Of a stretch of DNA of 64,000 bases, positions 34,113-46,124 are shown piece after piece (within the stretch, counting starts at the first letter, position 1; the number at the start of each line of letters is the position of its first letter). This DNA comes from Cephalotrichum gorgonifer (lineage: Eukaryota > Ascomycota > Sordariomycetes > Microascales > Microascaceae): assembly GCA_900312665.1 (NCBI GenBank), contig ONZQ02000001.1, positions 3,650,094 to 3,714,093 of the forward strand, written 5' to 3'. The notes under the pieces are model-generated. The model made no database searches. It worked only from the letters and a program-made list of their open reading frames with translations, and had not been told where the DNA came from. Made by a program: the position numbers and the translations under genes.

Positions 34113-35652
34113 CAGGTGCTACAGGTTCTCGTTTCGTTGTTTAGAGAGGAAAGGGAGTAAGGGCGATGGGGGGGAGACCCCGCGGGGTGTTTGGTTTGTG
34201 AGGTAGGCGATCGTGTAAGTGAAGTTTTTTGTGAAGTCGAGGACTGTGGAGTTGGTTAACCACCCAGCCCAGCCCAACCCAGGATTAAAATCCCCGTGAA
34301 CCAAGTCGGAGGACACGAGAAACGGAACAAAAATGATCGAAGGGTTAGGGGAAGCAAAAGGGGAGGGGAGGCCGTCCCGGATACGAGCACAGGAAACGCC
34401 GGGCCTATATCTATCTCCACCTTATACGAAGTACTAGCGGTACATTTGTCAACCTTGGGAGGAGCGCGAGCCTTCTTGACCGACCGACGGTCCCTCAGTA
34501 GTCCGATAGACCACGTTATACGAGCACAAATAGAACAAAATAGACCCCTCGTCAGCCAACGTCAGCGGACATGGCGTGTGGGGGCGGCGCTGGATACTAC
34601 CCGATTAGGCAATACCACGTATTATACACCACCACGAAGTGAGCGGCGGCCGCCGGGCGGAGCATTCTGAGCGTGGCGTCTCCCGGCAGTGCGGGGGGGC
34701 GAAGGCGGATCCGCCGAAAATAGTACCCACCCACAGGGTCGGATACGCGAAAAAAGCAAGCAGTCAGAATGATGGTGGGGGAGGTTCTCATTGGTCCGGG
34801 GTGCGACCTTGCCGCCCTCTGGGTCCCGAGTCTACATACAAGTACGAGTATACGAGTGACAGTCCTCGGGTTGTGTGGGGCCATCCATACAAATACGAGT
34901 AACCTAAAAGTACTGGCCTCGGCCTGTTGGAATACTATTATCATGGGGCCCTATATTAAGCCATTAAGCGCAGGCGGAACGCGATGTTTCCGGGATCCGT
35001 GGGTATTATTAGACGGGAACGCCGCCGTCCCGGGAACAGCGCCCTAAGGAGAGGGACTAATAAAATGAAGGAAAGGAAAAAGAAAGGAATGACGACGTCA
35101 ATGGTGTTCTTAAGGAGAGTCGAGAAGGAGGGGGGGGTTTCGCTCCCTCTGGGCAACGACGAGTGAGGCTCGATTCGATCCTTTACCCGGATAACAATGA
35201 AAACAGGATCCCGACAGCTCACATGGGCGGTTTTCAAGTCTCGTTACTGGCGCTTACAGGCCCCATGTACACCTCTTCGCTGGCCTGCGCAGCCACCACA
35301 CCATGTCAGTATCATCTGTAGTCATCCTTTACGTAGAGAGCAACTCAGCCCCCACGACTGGAATCCCCCATCTCATCCTAGAAAAAAGGGCACTCTGGTT
35401 TTCTTTTTAAATCATGAATATTATCATCAGCAGACGTGGGTATACGTCTCATCTATCTACCCCGGATATCGCAATTCAGTTGCTCAGCCCCGAAAATGCT
35501 CAAAAGTGCCCGGAACTCCTTGCAACTCTAAAGCTCAGCTGCTCACATGCAGAAACAAAAGAAACAAAAAAGACACAGGCCCATCCCTTCCCCCCTAACT
35601 CAATAAGAGGGGGCCCCTCCTCCACTGCGGGTCTCACTCCCCTCCCCCCCCA
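34113..35652. other. Intergenic between DUF7053 and OSCA-type channel genes
   Basis: About 1.5 kb; the left part is the DUF7053 promoter and the right part the channel gene's 3' side. It contains TACGAGTA-type words (34842-34860, about 34890). No gene is supported. Confidence 0.5.
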
Positions 35653-38600
35653 TCACAAGTTGATCAGATCCACCTCCGAAAAGTCCGGCGGCGCCCGCCC
35701 GTACACGACCCTAACCTTGCTATCCAGCGCCGTCCCCTCGTTACTAACCCACACGAACTCGCTCAGCTCCCTCGTCCGCCGGATCTCGTCGTCGCTGACC
35801 CCGAGGTCGTCCCGCGGGATCCACACCGTCGGCCGCCGCGCCCTCAGCGCCTCATGCTGGAACGCGTACCGCACCAGCGCGTCCCTCTCGTCCGGCGTTA
35901 GGTCCTCGATCTCGTCGTGGTACCCCCCGAACAGCGCCTCGCCGATCGCCCGCTGCGACTCGATGTCCTTCTCGCGGATGAGCCGTCGGTACTCCGCCGC
36001 CCCGCGGGACCGACGCTTGTCCTTATTCTGGAACGTCATGGTGCGGATCGCCTTGCTCCCGTCGCGCTGCGCCCACGTGCCCACCTTCCTCACCGCGTTC
36101 AGGGGCGCGAACCGCGACCCCGCCGCCTTGTTGTCCGCCCGGTCTCGGCTCGACGACATGTTCTTCAGCTCCACGTCCTCGTCGTTCGTCGAGAAGCGCG
36201 CCATCTCGGACCCGTCGTTCCCGGGCTCGTCCGAGTACGACTCGTCGAGGCCCAGGCGCTGCGCCTGGGCGCGGGCAAAGACCTCGTCGCGGATGCACGC
36301 CTCATCCTCGAACGTGATCGGGAGGTACCGGAACAGGGGGCCGAAGGACCGGTTAAGGAGGACCTGGTAGATGATCGTCAGGCCGAGGGAGACGAGCATG
36401 ATGATGCCCTGGGATGTGCACGCGTTATTGCCGTCCTTGTCCCGGACGATGAAGAAAAGCCCGGCCAGCGCGAGTTCCATGACGTACAGCCCCGTGAACG
36501 TCTGGTTTATGGCGCGTGGGTATAGCACGCCACCGGTGTCGTGCTCGAAGCGCGTCACGTAGAGCATGCTGTACCTCTGGGCTACCCACAGGAGACCGAA
36601 CGTGATGACGGCGAAGATGGAGATGAGGGGCGCCACGACTGAGTAGATCAGACCGATACAGGCGAAGTTGGTGTACACCGGGAAGAACGAGCCCCATTTG
36701 ATGTCCGAGAGCTTCGTGTTGCGAGACCACTTGTTGCGCGCCGTGCTGTCGAGGATCCTGGCAACGATGTACCACGTAAAGAGCGCCCCGACCTGGAGCA
36801 GCGTGCCCGAGCTCGTCGAGAGCGCCTGTAGAATCATGTAGCTGAAGAAGTAGTTCGCTGCCTTGGGGAGGTTGTCCGCCAGGAGGTTGAGGATGGCGTT
36901 GACGTCGGACAGCTGTCGCAGGTTGGCGAAGAGCGTGTCGACGCTGGCCACAAAGAAGGACGTGATCGAGACGATGAGGAAGACCTGGATGAAGAGGAAC
37001 ACGAAGAAGTACATCTGCACGAACTCCGTCTTCTGCGACCCCGTCTTGGCGCCCTTGAACTCGGCGAGGATCCCGAGGATAACGGGCACGAGGAACAGGA
37101 GCAGGGACAGCAGCAGGGCCGGCAGAACACCGACGACCACCTGCGCGATCTGCTTCACGGCCGCGTTCCGGTCCAGGAACTCAAGCCAGTGGAACCGCGC
37201 CACGAGACTGTCCAGCTGGCCCAGCGAGGCGGTGAACGCCACGGGAATAGACCATACCGCGATCATGCCTGCTACGATCGCCGTCACGATGGCCCCCCTA
37301 GCCCACGCCTGCCACCAGCTGATAGCCATGTTGTCCCATATGACGTCCCTAGGCGAGATCTCGACCTCTCGGGGCGCCATCTGCTTCGGAACATGGTGGA
37401 CCAGGCTCTGGCAGGCCATGTGCGCCGAGACCTGGTGGTTGAACTGGATGAAGGCCGAGTTCATCAGCGGATACCTCTCCGGGTGCTTCTGGTCCTCCTC
37501 GATCTCCATGTTGAGCCGCGCGAGCTCCTTGCGACACCAGTCGATGGTGTCCACCTTCCTGCCGATTAGGGGCAGGACGGCAAGGAAATCCGGAATCCAG
37601 GAGACCTTTGCCACCCGGTGGGTGGGACGATCCTTTCGCTTGAGCCATTTCTCCCACGCCTCAGGGCGGCGCTGCTCGCTGCTCGCCGCCTCTTCTCCCT
37701 TGTCGGCAGATTCATTCCAGTACGAGGGGTATGTCACGGGCCCGCCCTGGACGTCGGCGTGCAAGAAGGGGAGAGCCATTTTCAGTCTCTGCCATGTGCT
37801 CAGATCCTTGTTGGGGAAGGGAAACTCATCGCCCTCTTCGGCACCTTGGGGGATGGGCGAGGCGTACCCACCGGCAGGCGCCTTCCAGAACTGCCAGAAA
37901 CTGACCTCGTCCTTGAGGTACATGTCATCCAGGTTCGTAGCCTTCCGGACCGTGTTCCCAAAGTTTGGTGCCGGCTCACCCTCGGTTTCCCGCTTCATAG
38001 GGGCCGTGTCCTGCGTGGCCGTGGAGGGGGCGCGCGAGTGATGCCCGTAGCTGTCGGACGTTTCAGGGCGGTTGTCGGTGCGGTATTGGCCGGATGATTG
38101 CTGTGTAGGCCCCTTAGTGGAATTGGCCGGCTCTAATGCGACGAATCCATTGGTCGTCTCGATCGTGTCGTCGACATCCTGGCCGAAGGCTTTGAACCCC
38201 TTACCGGCCTTGCCCACACCACCGAGAATACCTTGTCCGATTTTGGTAAGACCGCCGAGACCGAGGGGGCCGCCTTTGGAATCTGGGTGTCGGTGGTGGC
38301 TAGGGTCGTGGTCCTCGCCTAGGACGTCGGCAATTTCGTGCGGAACATCATCATGCTCTCCAGAGCTGAATCCCTGGCCGCTGCCGGCCATGCGCTTCGC
38401 TTTCTCATCCTCGTCTTTGTCCCGCTGCGCCCGCTCCTCCTTGGACGGGCCCTTCTCACGGCGCTCCCGCCTCTGTAGCTTCTCTTCGCGCTTCCTCTGC
38501 TTGAGCTGCCGCCTCTTCGCCTCCTTGATGAGTTCGGTCTCGGCGTCTTCGAGCCTCTGGTGAACCTTCGTCCTCTCGTGGATCTTGTCGAGGAGCACGT

Positions 38601-39592
38601 TCAGGTCACGGTTGAGCCAGATGTTCCTAATGCCGCCGGGGAAGACATCGAATAAGCCCTTTAGGGCCTCCTCGCTCAGCCATTTCGAGGGAATGGAATT
38701 GACAAGGACCGTCGTCGCAGAGGCGCGTAGTCGGTGCTCGGCACTGGTGAGGTAGTCTTGGCGGACCTTGACGTAGACGCGTAGTTCGAGGAAGAACACT
38801 AGGCATACCCAGCCAATGACGAGGAGGGCCAGAACCAGATGTGCCCAGTAGCGACTAGTGTTCTCGGCCTTAATATTACCCCAGGCCAGCGTATCAAGCC
38901 CCGACACGTCCTCGGCCGCGGCGGTTGCGTTCCTGTCGGCTACGACCTCCTGGCCGCGGCCATCGACATAGTTCAAAGGTACTAAGATAGGAATGACAAC
39001 GACGGCGATTGGCACAAATATGACGAGCAGAGTTTTGAGGTACCGTAGGAAGAAGAAGGCATCCAGGCCGCACTTGTCGATGACCTCTCTGTCACTAAAC
39101 CGCATCAACGCTCGGAGCATGGCAAGGGGGGAGGTTGGCGGGGCATCGGTTCTTTCGCGGTCCGGGACGAGGTAGGTTTTCGGTTTGCTGTAGGTTTAAG
39201 AGTCTAGTTAGTGTGTGCTCAGACGCCTCGAGACGTGGTGGGGGGCTTGTCGAGGGGAAGGGGAAAGAGGAAGGAGGGGAAGGTAAGGGAGCATACAATA
39301 TACGGGAAAGCTTGTTCCTGAGCAGCAAAAATATAGCTATCTGGACGGCGAAGACGATGAGGGCGACTACCAAAGCACCAAGGAAGGCCTTGAGACTGAT
39401 CCCCTGGAACCCTTGGGCGCTACCCGCGCTGCCCTCGGGGAGCTCCGTCGGTGTGCTCTCTGGCGGTCGTGTTGACGACGTAGACGAGGGTGTTGACGAT
39501 GCTGTTGCTGACGACAGGACGGAGCTCACAACCGACGATACCAACGAAGTGGCAGTCGAGGCTAGGCTCGTCGTCCCTTCCGTTGACGACAT
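35653..39592 (-). CDS. OSCA/TMEM63 (DUF221) family cation channel, Csc1/Rsn1/Phm7 type
   Basis: The spliced reading is complement(join(35653..39187, 39297..39592)), 1276 residues; the 109-nt intron (GTATGC...CTACAG) joins RNKLSRI to FKPKTYLVPDRERTDAP, the conserved post-TM0 motif. Exon 1 encodes a Ser/Thr-rich extracellular N terminus and TM0 (FLGALVVALIVFAVQIAIFL). Two more membrane segments precede a long cytosolic domain (VNSIPSKWLSEEALKGLFDVFPGGI, the RRM-like PHM7_cyt part) containing a roughly 300-residue charged, low-complexity insertion. The pore region starts at WDNMAISWWQAWARG and has about seven further helices. The C-terminal PHM7_ext tail has RPTVWIPRDDLGVSDDEI. Family members are osmotic/mechanosensitive cation channels of plasma or internal membranes. 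Confidence 0.93.
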
Positions 39593-42046
39593 TGTGAGGC
39601 GTGTCGTCGGGTCGTGGGCTTGAGAGGGTTTGGAGAGGCCAGCCCTTGGCCGGGGGAGGTTGTGGTTGAAATTGCTGCGGAGGGTGCTCTAGACTTGTAG
39701 GAATAATATTATAAAAATATCGGACGGGGAAAGGGAGAAGTCCAAGTCGAAGAATTTAATCAGGGGTGATGTATCGTGTGGCACGAGCCGCCAGGGGGGT
39801 GCGGGGGGACAATTTGGATCCCTATGGTTAAGCAGTTTCAGATATGACGATGTTTAAATGAGGGACCTAAAGTAGCGTTCTCACAAAATAAGAGTTGAGA
39901 AAAGTAACCTTAAACGCACCCACCGCCCGAGGGGGAAGCGAGGTGTTTATTTGGGGAGGTCGAACGATGCGGGAATGCTTCTCTAGCTCACTGCCACCCA
40001 CCAGTCCTCTCTGCCTTGGTCTGGGCCGCCAAAAAAGAACGATGGCTTCTCTGGCATCACCGATGGACGAGGAACATCTTTTCCCTTTGGAGTCTAGATC
40101 CTGACGATGGCCAAGCTCTTCATGATGGGTTGGATCGTGCAACGTACCGGGGTACCGCTAGATGCGTTGTTCTGGTGCAACAGAGCCTGCATTATTAAGG
40201 GTCTCTTGTAGGTACATAGTACCACCTCAGCTGTATCTGGCGTTTCGTCGCAAGCAGAGCAGGGATAATGGAAGGGTGTGATTGGTGGGACCGGCGGCCT
40301 CAACCGTCCCCAGAAAGCCAGGGTATCTGGGAAACCAGTGACATCATCCGGACTTCATTGGCTATTGTTTGGCGAACAAGAGAGGCCCAATCTATTTCAG
40401 GGATCGGCGCGAGGCGCCCGTCTTTTGTTCCTGGTTCTCTCTGACTTTGAGTTCGCGCGCTGACAGCCCGGAATGGTGAAGGTTATAGCCGCCGACGTTT
40501 GTATAAACAAACGCCTTGTGTATTCTCTAATGCCCCCCCGGCTATTATTGTCATACTCTTTGTGTTTCGGTTTCGATGCTTTCGGGACCAATCGCCAACG
40601 TTCGTGAGCCCAACAGAGTGGGAATACGACGGATCGGGCGCGCGCCTCCGTGCCACAACTTCACATCCAATGAGCCGGAATAGACATGGAAGCTGGAAAC
40701 AAGGAACTGAGGCGACACAGACGAGCTCATGGGGGGGTTTTCCGATTGGGCATTTGGCCAGGCCATTCATTGTTGGGGATGACGATGGCCTCACGTGCCA
40801 TAAATAAACTTGGAAGAGAGCCAGATGTCCATTACGTAATCCTCGCTATTTCGCCTTCATCTGTGTCGGAGCCGAGACGCTTCCACTTCCATAGACTCAG
40901 TCTCGGCGCAGAATTGCCGACGCCACTCCTGAGCCCCCCGCCTTTTTTCGTCATCCCCTGAGATTTGCCCCGCGACTCGGTTCCATGAGAGCGAGCTCCA
41001 ACTCCGCCGTAAGCCACAATGTCCACGGGGCACAGGTACTTGTAATACGGACTTCAAGGAGCAAAGGGCCAAATCCTCGGTACCGGGACGCATAGCTGGC
41101 TCTTCAATACCTATTCCGTGGTGTCATCCCGGCAGTAGAGTGGCGATGGATAAACATTTATTTTCTTCCTTGCAAGGACTCCACGGCACGGCTCAGACAC
41201 GTCAATACATGTACAGAATAAAGTAAATACCTATACTAAGTACTACGTAAGCACTCGAACAGACAACTTTCGGGGTGGCATGGAATCTCTGCCAAATCCA
41301 AGCTCGATGTAGTGAGTTCACGTGAGGAAAAGTAGTACGAGCACGCTACGAGTAGTAAAAACATGAAATTAATCCCTACGTACCCCACCGAGGGGTAGCT
41401 GTTTCCCCAGTCTTGCTGTCTCTCCTACTAATAGTAATACTCGTACTTTGCTAGCAAAATACTTGCCGATATCCCCCCGAAGGGCTGGTCCTCAACCCCC
41501 CCCGTCAACGCGCTACTTGCGGATCAAAGGAGCGGGTGGGCTCCTCGGCAGTTCAAGACCCTCCCCAGATACACTGAGGAGATGCGTCTATCGCCAGTCC
41601 AACATCACACTGCTACCACGGCGAAATGCGACGCAAATGCCACGCTCTTCGGTTTCCGACTCTCCACGTCTCCTCATTTCCCCCCATATCATATTCCGTC
41701 TCCACTAGTCGAACTTGCAGCCACAAGTTAAGGCGGGGGAGAGGGGAGAGGGTCTCCGGGGCAGAGTTCCCGGTCCCCACACGCGATCGATACTAGAGAA
41801 GAGGAGGAGCCTTTTGATAAATACCGAGCCTATATCCATCCGCCCCCTCCTGCTCCTCCACTTTGTGCCGTGCCTCGTATGATAGCTGTGTTATATACCA
41901 AGTAAGCGAATACACTGGCACGTAGACGCGGCTTTGTCGTTTTTCTATTGCATAGCTCCAAATCCCCCCACACTTTTTTTTCTCGCCTTTTCAGGCCTCG
42001 ATCTCTTCTCTCCTCCTTCCAGCCAAACCTCGTAACCTCTCTTGCG
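39593..42046. promoter_or_regulatory. 2.5-kb divergent intergenic region, channel / FAD monooxygenase
   Basis: It carries the promoters of both flanking genes. An A/T-rich TTATAAAAATAT (39709-39720) lies about 120 bp upstream of the channel ATG. A TATATA (about 41892) lies about 155 bp upstream of the monooxygenase ATG, followed by a pyrimidine-rich leader (41968-42035). TACGAGTA/TACTCGTA words cluster at 41336-41355 and 41438-41448. No gene is supported. Confidence 0.5.
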
Positions 42047-43684
42047 ATGGCCGATACAAACGGAGTCGAGCTCTCCTCGCCGACGTGCTTCGTGGGCGAG
42101 CGCGACCTCCATGTCGACGCTGCCCGGCCGTCAGACGTGAGGGACCTTAACATTGCCATTATCGGCGCTGGTACGCCAACCCGGATATAGCTTCGAGACC
42201 CCCTCGGTCCGGTAGTATCCGCCCGTTCAGGGGCAACTACATGCATGGCTTATATACTGACTCGCCTTGTTCCCCCCCCATCTACTTAGGCATGGGTGGC
42301 TTGGGATGCGCCTTGTCATTGGCAAAGAAGGGCTTCAAGAACATCAACGTCTACGAAACCGCCAGCGGCCTGGGGTTCGTAGGTGCGGGCATTCAGATGG
42401 CGCCGAATATGGTCAGGATCCTAGACCGGCTGGGATGCTGGGAGTCAATCGAGAAGACTGCTACCGTAGTGAGCGGGTCGAGCATCAGGCGTAAGTGAGC
42501 CTGTCGCATAGCGTCTCCCTTGCCCCCTCCTCCCCACCATGACCTTTCGCTTACTTAGATGACTCGGCTCACTAGAGGGTTCGACGAACGAGGAACTGGC
42601 TAGGGTTCCTATGCCCAACATCAAGGAGCTCTACGGCTATCCCCACACGGCCGACCATAGGTCATTGCTCTCCGATGGCATGTACCAGGGGTGCAGAAAG
42701 GAGAGCGCTATCAAGTTCCACTTCGCCACCGCCATGACCGAGATCACCTCCCTCGAGGGGCAGCCCACGTTCCGGGTCCAGCCGCGAGGGTCCGAGCCCT
42801 ACACGGTCAAGGCCGACCTCCTCCTCGCCTGCGACGGGATCAAGAGCGAGACGCGGAACGCGATCCTCAAGGCGGCGGGCGCCGAGGGCGTCGAGGCGGA
42901 GACGGGCCAGGCGGCGTACAGGATCATGCTCAAGCGCGAGGACATGGAGCACGACCCGGAGATGAAGGCCCTGATCGACAGCGACGAGGTGGTGAGGTGG
43001 ATCGGCGAGAAGCGCCACATAATAGCCTACTCGGTCTCGGACCACAGCATCTACAACCTCTCGACGACGCAGCCGGACAAGAACTTCGCCGCCGCCCCCT
43101 CGGCCACGTACACGACGCGCGGCGACAAGAGCGTCATGATGGACGTGTTCGGCGACTTCTGCCCCCTCGTGCACCGGATGCTCGACCTCGTGCCCGAGGG
43201 CGAGGTCTGCGAGTGGAGGCTGCGCATGCACGAGGCCCTCCCCACCTGGACCCACGGGCGCGCCGCCCTCCTCGGCGACGCGTGCCACCCGACGCTCCCC
43301 CACCTGAGCCAGGGCTCGGCCATGGCTATCGAGGACGGCGCCGTCGTGGCCGAGGTGCTGGCACTCGCCCCCGACACAAAGCCCGAGACGCTGGCGCGGT
43401 GCCTGAAGGTGTACGAGCTCGCGCGCAAGGAGTGGTGCACGCGCCTCGTCGAGCTCGCCGCCTTCTCCGGAAGGACCCTCCACCTGGGCGAGGGGAAGGC
43501 GAAGGAGGAGCGCGACAGGCAGTTCGCCGAGGCCAAGGCGAGGGGCGAGGGCGTCGTGCCCGACAAGTGGGCCTCGCCCGAGGTGCAGAAGATGATCTTC
43601 TCCAACGACTGCGTGGAGAACATACGGCGGGACTTCGATGAGCTGTACAAGAGCCTCGAGGGGGAGGTCGGTGTTGCCGCTTGA
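42047..43684 (+). CDS. FAD-dependent monooxygenase (salicylate hydroxylase-like), copy 1
   Basis: The spliced reading is join(42047..42170, 42290..42490, 42576..43684), 477 residues. Intron 1 splits the glycine loop, giving NIAIIGAGMGGLGCALSLAKKG (the FAD-binding GxGxxG); intron 2 joins SGSSIRQ to GSTNEEL. The DG motif is LLLACDGIKSETR and the second FAD motif is GDACHPTLPHLSQGSAMAIEDGAV. This is the class A flavoprotein hydroxylase layout (p-hydroxybenzoate/salicylate hydroxylase fold), which uses NAD(P)H and oxygen to hydroxylate small aromatic or related substrates. No signal peptide or membrane segment is seen. The substrate cannot be predicted. Codon use is strongly C/G-ending. Confidence 0.9.
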
Positions 43685-44191
43685 GATGGGCTGGGCTGGG
43701 CTGGGCTGGGCTGGAGCTGACCTGAGCTAGGAGATCCGTTTTTGAATAGATTCAAGGATATGTCCACACGAGGAATCTTGGATACATACACATATATAAA
43801 TACATGCCATTATTTTTTTTTAGGCCGGAAGGGACTGAGGAGCATAATAGTCGTAGTAGGTGTGCGTGGATGCATTTATTACCTGACTAACTAACGATAC
43901 AAAAGAAGACGTCAAAGAATGTGGAATAGCAAGAACTCCCCTACAGACCCTTCCCAGAACCAGAACCCCTTGCATCCCTCAGAATCAGGTTATTTCCTCC
44001 CTGTCTCCCTGCCCTAGAAATTACAAACGTGATATATGATGTCAAACCCAGAACGATAGAAATGGAATCCTCCGTCCCTCCGTCCCTCCGTCCCTCCGTC
44101 CCTATGTCGCTCCACTTGCGGGCCGAACGGAAACGGCGAGGCGGCGAGGACGGCGGACGACCTAGACACCGGCGACAAAAATAGCGCTAGT
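43685..44191. other. 3' intergenic with two tandem repeats
   Basis: Right after the stop codon is a (GGGCT)5 microsatellite at 43688-43714, and a (TCCGTCCC)4 array at 44071-44102. The rest is the convergent 3' side of the monooxygenase and CYSTM genes. No gene is seen. Confidence 0.8.
44071..44102. repeat. Four perfect 8-bp tandem units TCCGTCCC
   Basis: Exact tandem array in the 3' region of the CYSTM gene, probably within its 3' UTR on the minus strand. Confidence 0.95.
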
Positions 44192-44581
44192 CTAGAACAA
44201 GACGTCCAGACAGCAGCAACACGCCAGGCCCGCCAATAGGCCACCTAGTATCCCGCTCTTGCTCCCGCCGCCCCTGTCGTCGTGGTATCCCTGCGGCGGG
44301 TATTGCTGGTATGGTTGCTGATATGGACCCTGCTGGTATGGGCCCTGGGGGTACTGGCCCTGGGGGTAGCCGCCTTGCGGGGGGTACTGGCCCTGCTGCT
44401 GGTACGGAGTCTGGCCGTACTGCTCGGGGGCCGGGTACGGCCCGCCGTGGCCCTGCTGGGGGTAGCCCATGGGCGGCGCGGACTGGTAGTAGCTGTTCGC
44501 CTGTCCGGGCTCTTGGTAGGCGGGCTGCGGCGGCGCAGGGCTGCTGCTGGGATAGGCGGGGGGATCCCCCTTGTATGCCAT
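44192..44581 (-). CDS. Small CYSTM-type cysteine-rich tail-anchored protein
   Basis: A single exon of 129 residues starting MAYKGDPPAYP. Residues 10-100 are a Pro/Gln/Tyr/Gly-rich repeat (YPQGQYPQGPYQQGPYQQ), and the C terminus SKSGILGGLLAGLACCCCLDVLF is the CYSTM module: a short hydrophobic helix ending in consecutive cysteines and an acidic/aromatic tip. CYSTM proteins are small eukaryotic membrane-associated proteins linked to stress tolerance (heavy metals, oxidation) and often palmitoylated. The start at 44581 is the only in-frame ATG near the beginning. Confidence in the class is high, in the role low. Confidence 0.85.
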   Translation of the reverse strand: MAYKGDPPAYPSSSPAPPQPAYQEPGQANSYYQSAPPMGYPQQGHGGPYPAPEQYGQTPYQQQGQYPPQGGYPQGQYPQGPYQQGPYQQPYQQYPPQGYHDDRGGGSKSGILGGLLAGLACCCCLDVLF

Positions 44582-45602
44582 CACTGCTGCGGGTGAGGAG
44601 GGTAGTGGGTTATTGAGCTTTTGTCGGCTCTGGTAGGCGCGCCTGCGCCGGGAGGACTGCCGGGGGCCGGAGAGGGATTCTTGATTTCGATAGTGAGGGG
44701 CGCTTTCGAGAGGAGGAGCGGACCACAGGAACAGGAAAAGGAGGGGCGATGTTGGTAGAGAAAAGAGAGGATTCGAGAGAGTGGTTGGTTTGCTGGAGGA
44801 GGAGGGGGGAATACGAATTATTCTTGATCGACTTAGCGAATGCGCCGCCTCTTCCAGACAAGGATAAGTGTGTTGAGTGGCTCAGCTCTTGTTGCGTAAG
44901 CCGTTTCGGGTCTGCTGGTTGGTTCTACACGGCTCTCGGATCGAAAGTGGAACGAACTTTAGCTTGTGACTTTCCTCCTCTCTGCAGTGGCGAGACGACA
45001 GCGAAGAGGGAGTGACTCGGTAAAGTTCGAAAATACTCTCTCTTTTATCACCCCGTAATAATAAAAAGGGAGGGTGAATGCTCAGGAACTTGCTGTTCCT
45101 TTCCCGATTAAGGTGAAATGAGGAGAAATGAGGAAATTTCAATCAGCAAACGGCGATCAGGGACGACGAAAACGTGGGGTGTCAGTGCAAGAGTACTCGT
45201 ACATATGAGAGTATCCGGAACCGGCACTCGGCGTCTCTCTTGTGCCGAGTGTGTATCAAGCTTATCCCACTACCGCCGCTAAATCCCACTGCCGCTATTC
45301 TTCTATAGTGCTGCTATCCGCCCCACGAGCCAGCCCGCATTGGCACTTTGCTGAGTGGGCTCGTGGGGCGGGTATTCCTCCCGGTCCATGGCGTTTTCGG
45401 CGACCCTGGTCGACATGGTATCTACTTCCGGCAACGACTGCGCGCCACGTTCACTTCAACGTCATATATTAGATGTCGGATATGAGATATTATACCCAGC
45501 TCATCTCATTGAAGGCTTCTTGGCGCACGGAGTAGATAAGATACTTTCGGCACTACTCCCTAGCTGATGACAGACTCTAGGAAGTCCATACTGCTGGAGC
45601 TC
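44582..45602. promoter_or_regulatory. Promoter side of the CYSTM gene
   Basis: About 1 kb with no gene. It holds an exact GTACTCGTAC at 45193-45202, about 610 bp upstream of the CYSTM start. Confidence 0.45.
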
Positions 45603-45736
45603 TCAGGTCCGCGGACCGACCGTCATCTTGTTCGGGACGAAAACTACCCATCCTCTAGAGAGACAGTCCTTGAGCTGGTCCTTGCTGACAAGATCCGAAG
45701 GCCCGAGCATGAACGCTCCCCCGTAGATGTCGATGG
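45603..45736 (-). pseudogene. Relic of an alpha/beta-hydrolase (esterase/lipase) gene
   Basis: The frame reads IDIYGGAFMLGPSDLVSKDQ then LKDCLSRGWVVFVPN, closely resembling the oxyanion-hole region (HGGG) and following strand of fungal alpha/beta-hydrolases, where SRGWVVxSPN is common. It begins exactly at a splice acceptor with branch TTGCTAACTCC (CGCTAG at about 45737-45742), so it looks like an internal exon. It stops after MTVGPRT, with no GxSxG nucleophile or rest of the domain downstream. A possible 5' exon ends at a GTGAGG near 45860. I read it as a truncated remnant; the similarity is by pattern only. Confidence 0.4.
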
Positions 45737-46124
45737 CTAGCGTGGGAGTTAGCAAGTGTCTCTCTCCCTGCCCTCGCTTTCCATCTGAAAGGTCTCGAGG
45801 CCGGAGGATGAATAGTACTTCCGTCCGGCCCCACCCCCCCCCCCCCCCAAACCTCACTCTCCGCAGCGGATTTCCCATTGGCAAACCTGCCAATTCCCGT
45901 TTCGGCTCTGACGGGGGCTAAGTGTGAAATCAGGTCCCGGTGGGGAAGGAACTACAGGACCTCGAGAACTTCAGAGTTCCGATCAAAAAAGGGCACTTAG
46001 CCCGTTGGGCGGTATCAAGTCGGATATAGCTTAAAATATACGCTACACGTGCGACACCTCCTTACACGTGCCGCTCCTTGAACTCCAAGGTCCTCCCCAA
46101 CCAATATATTCCCGCCCTGGTATT

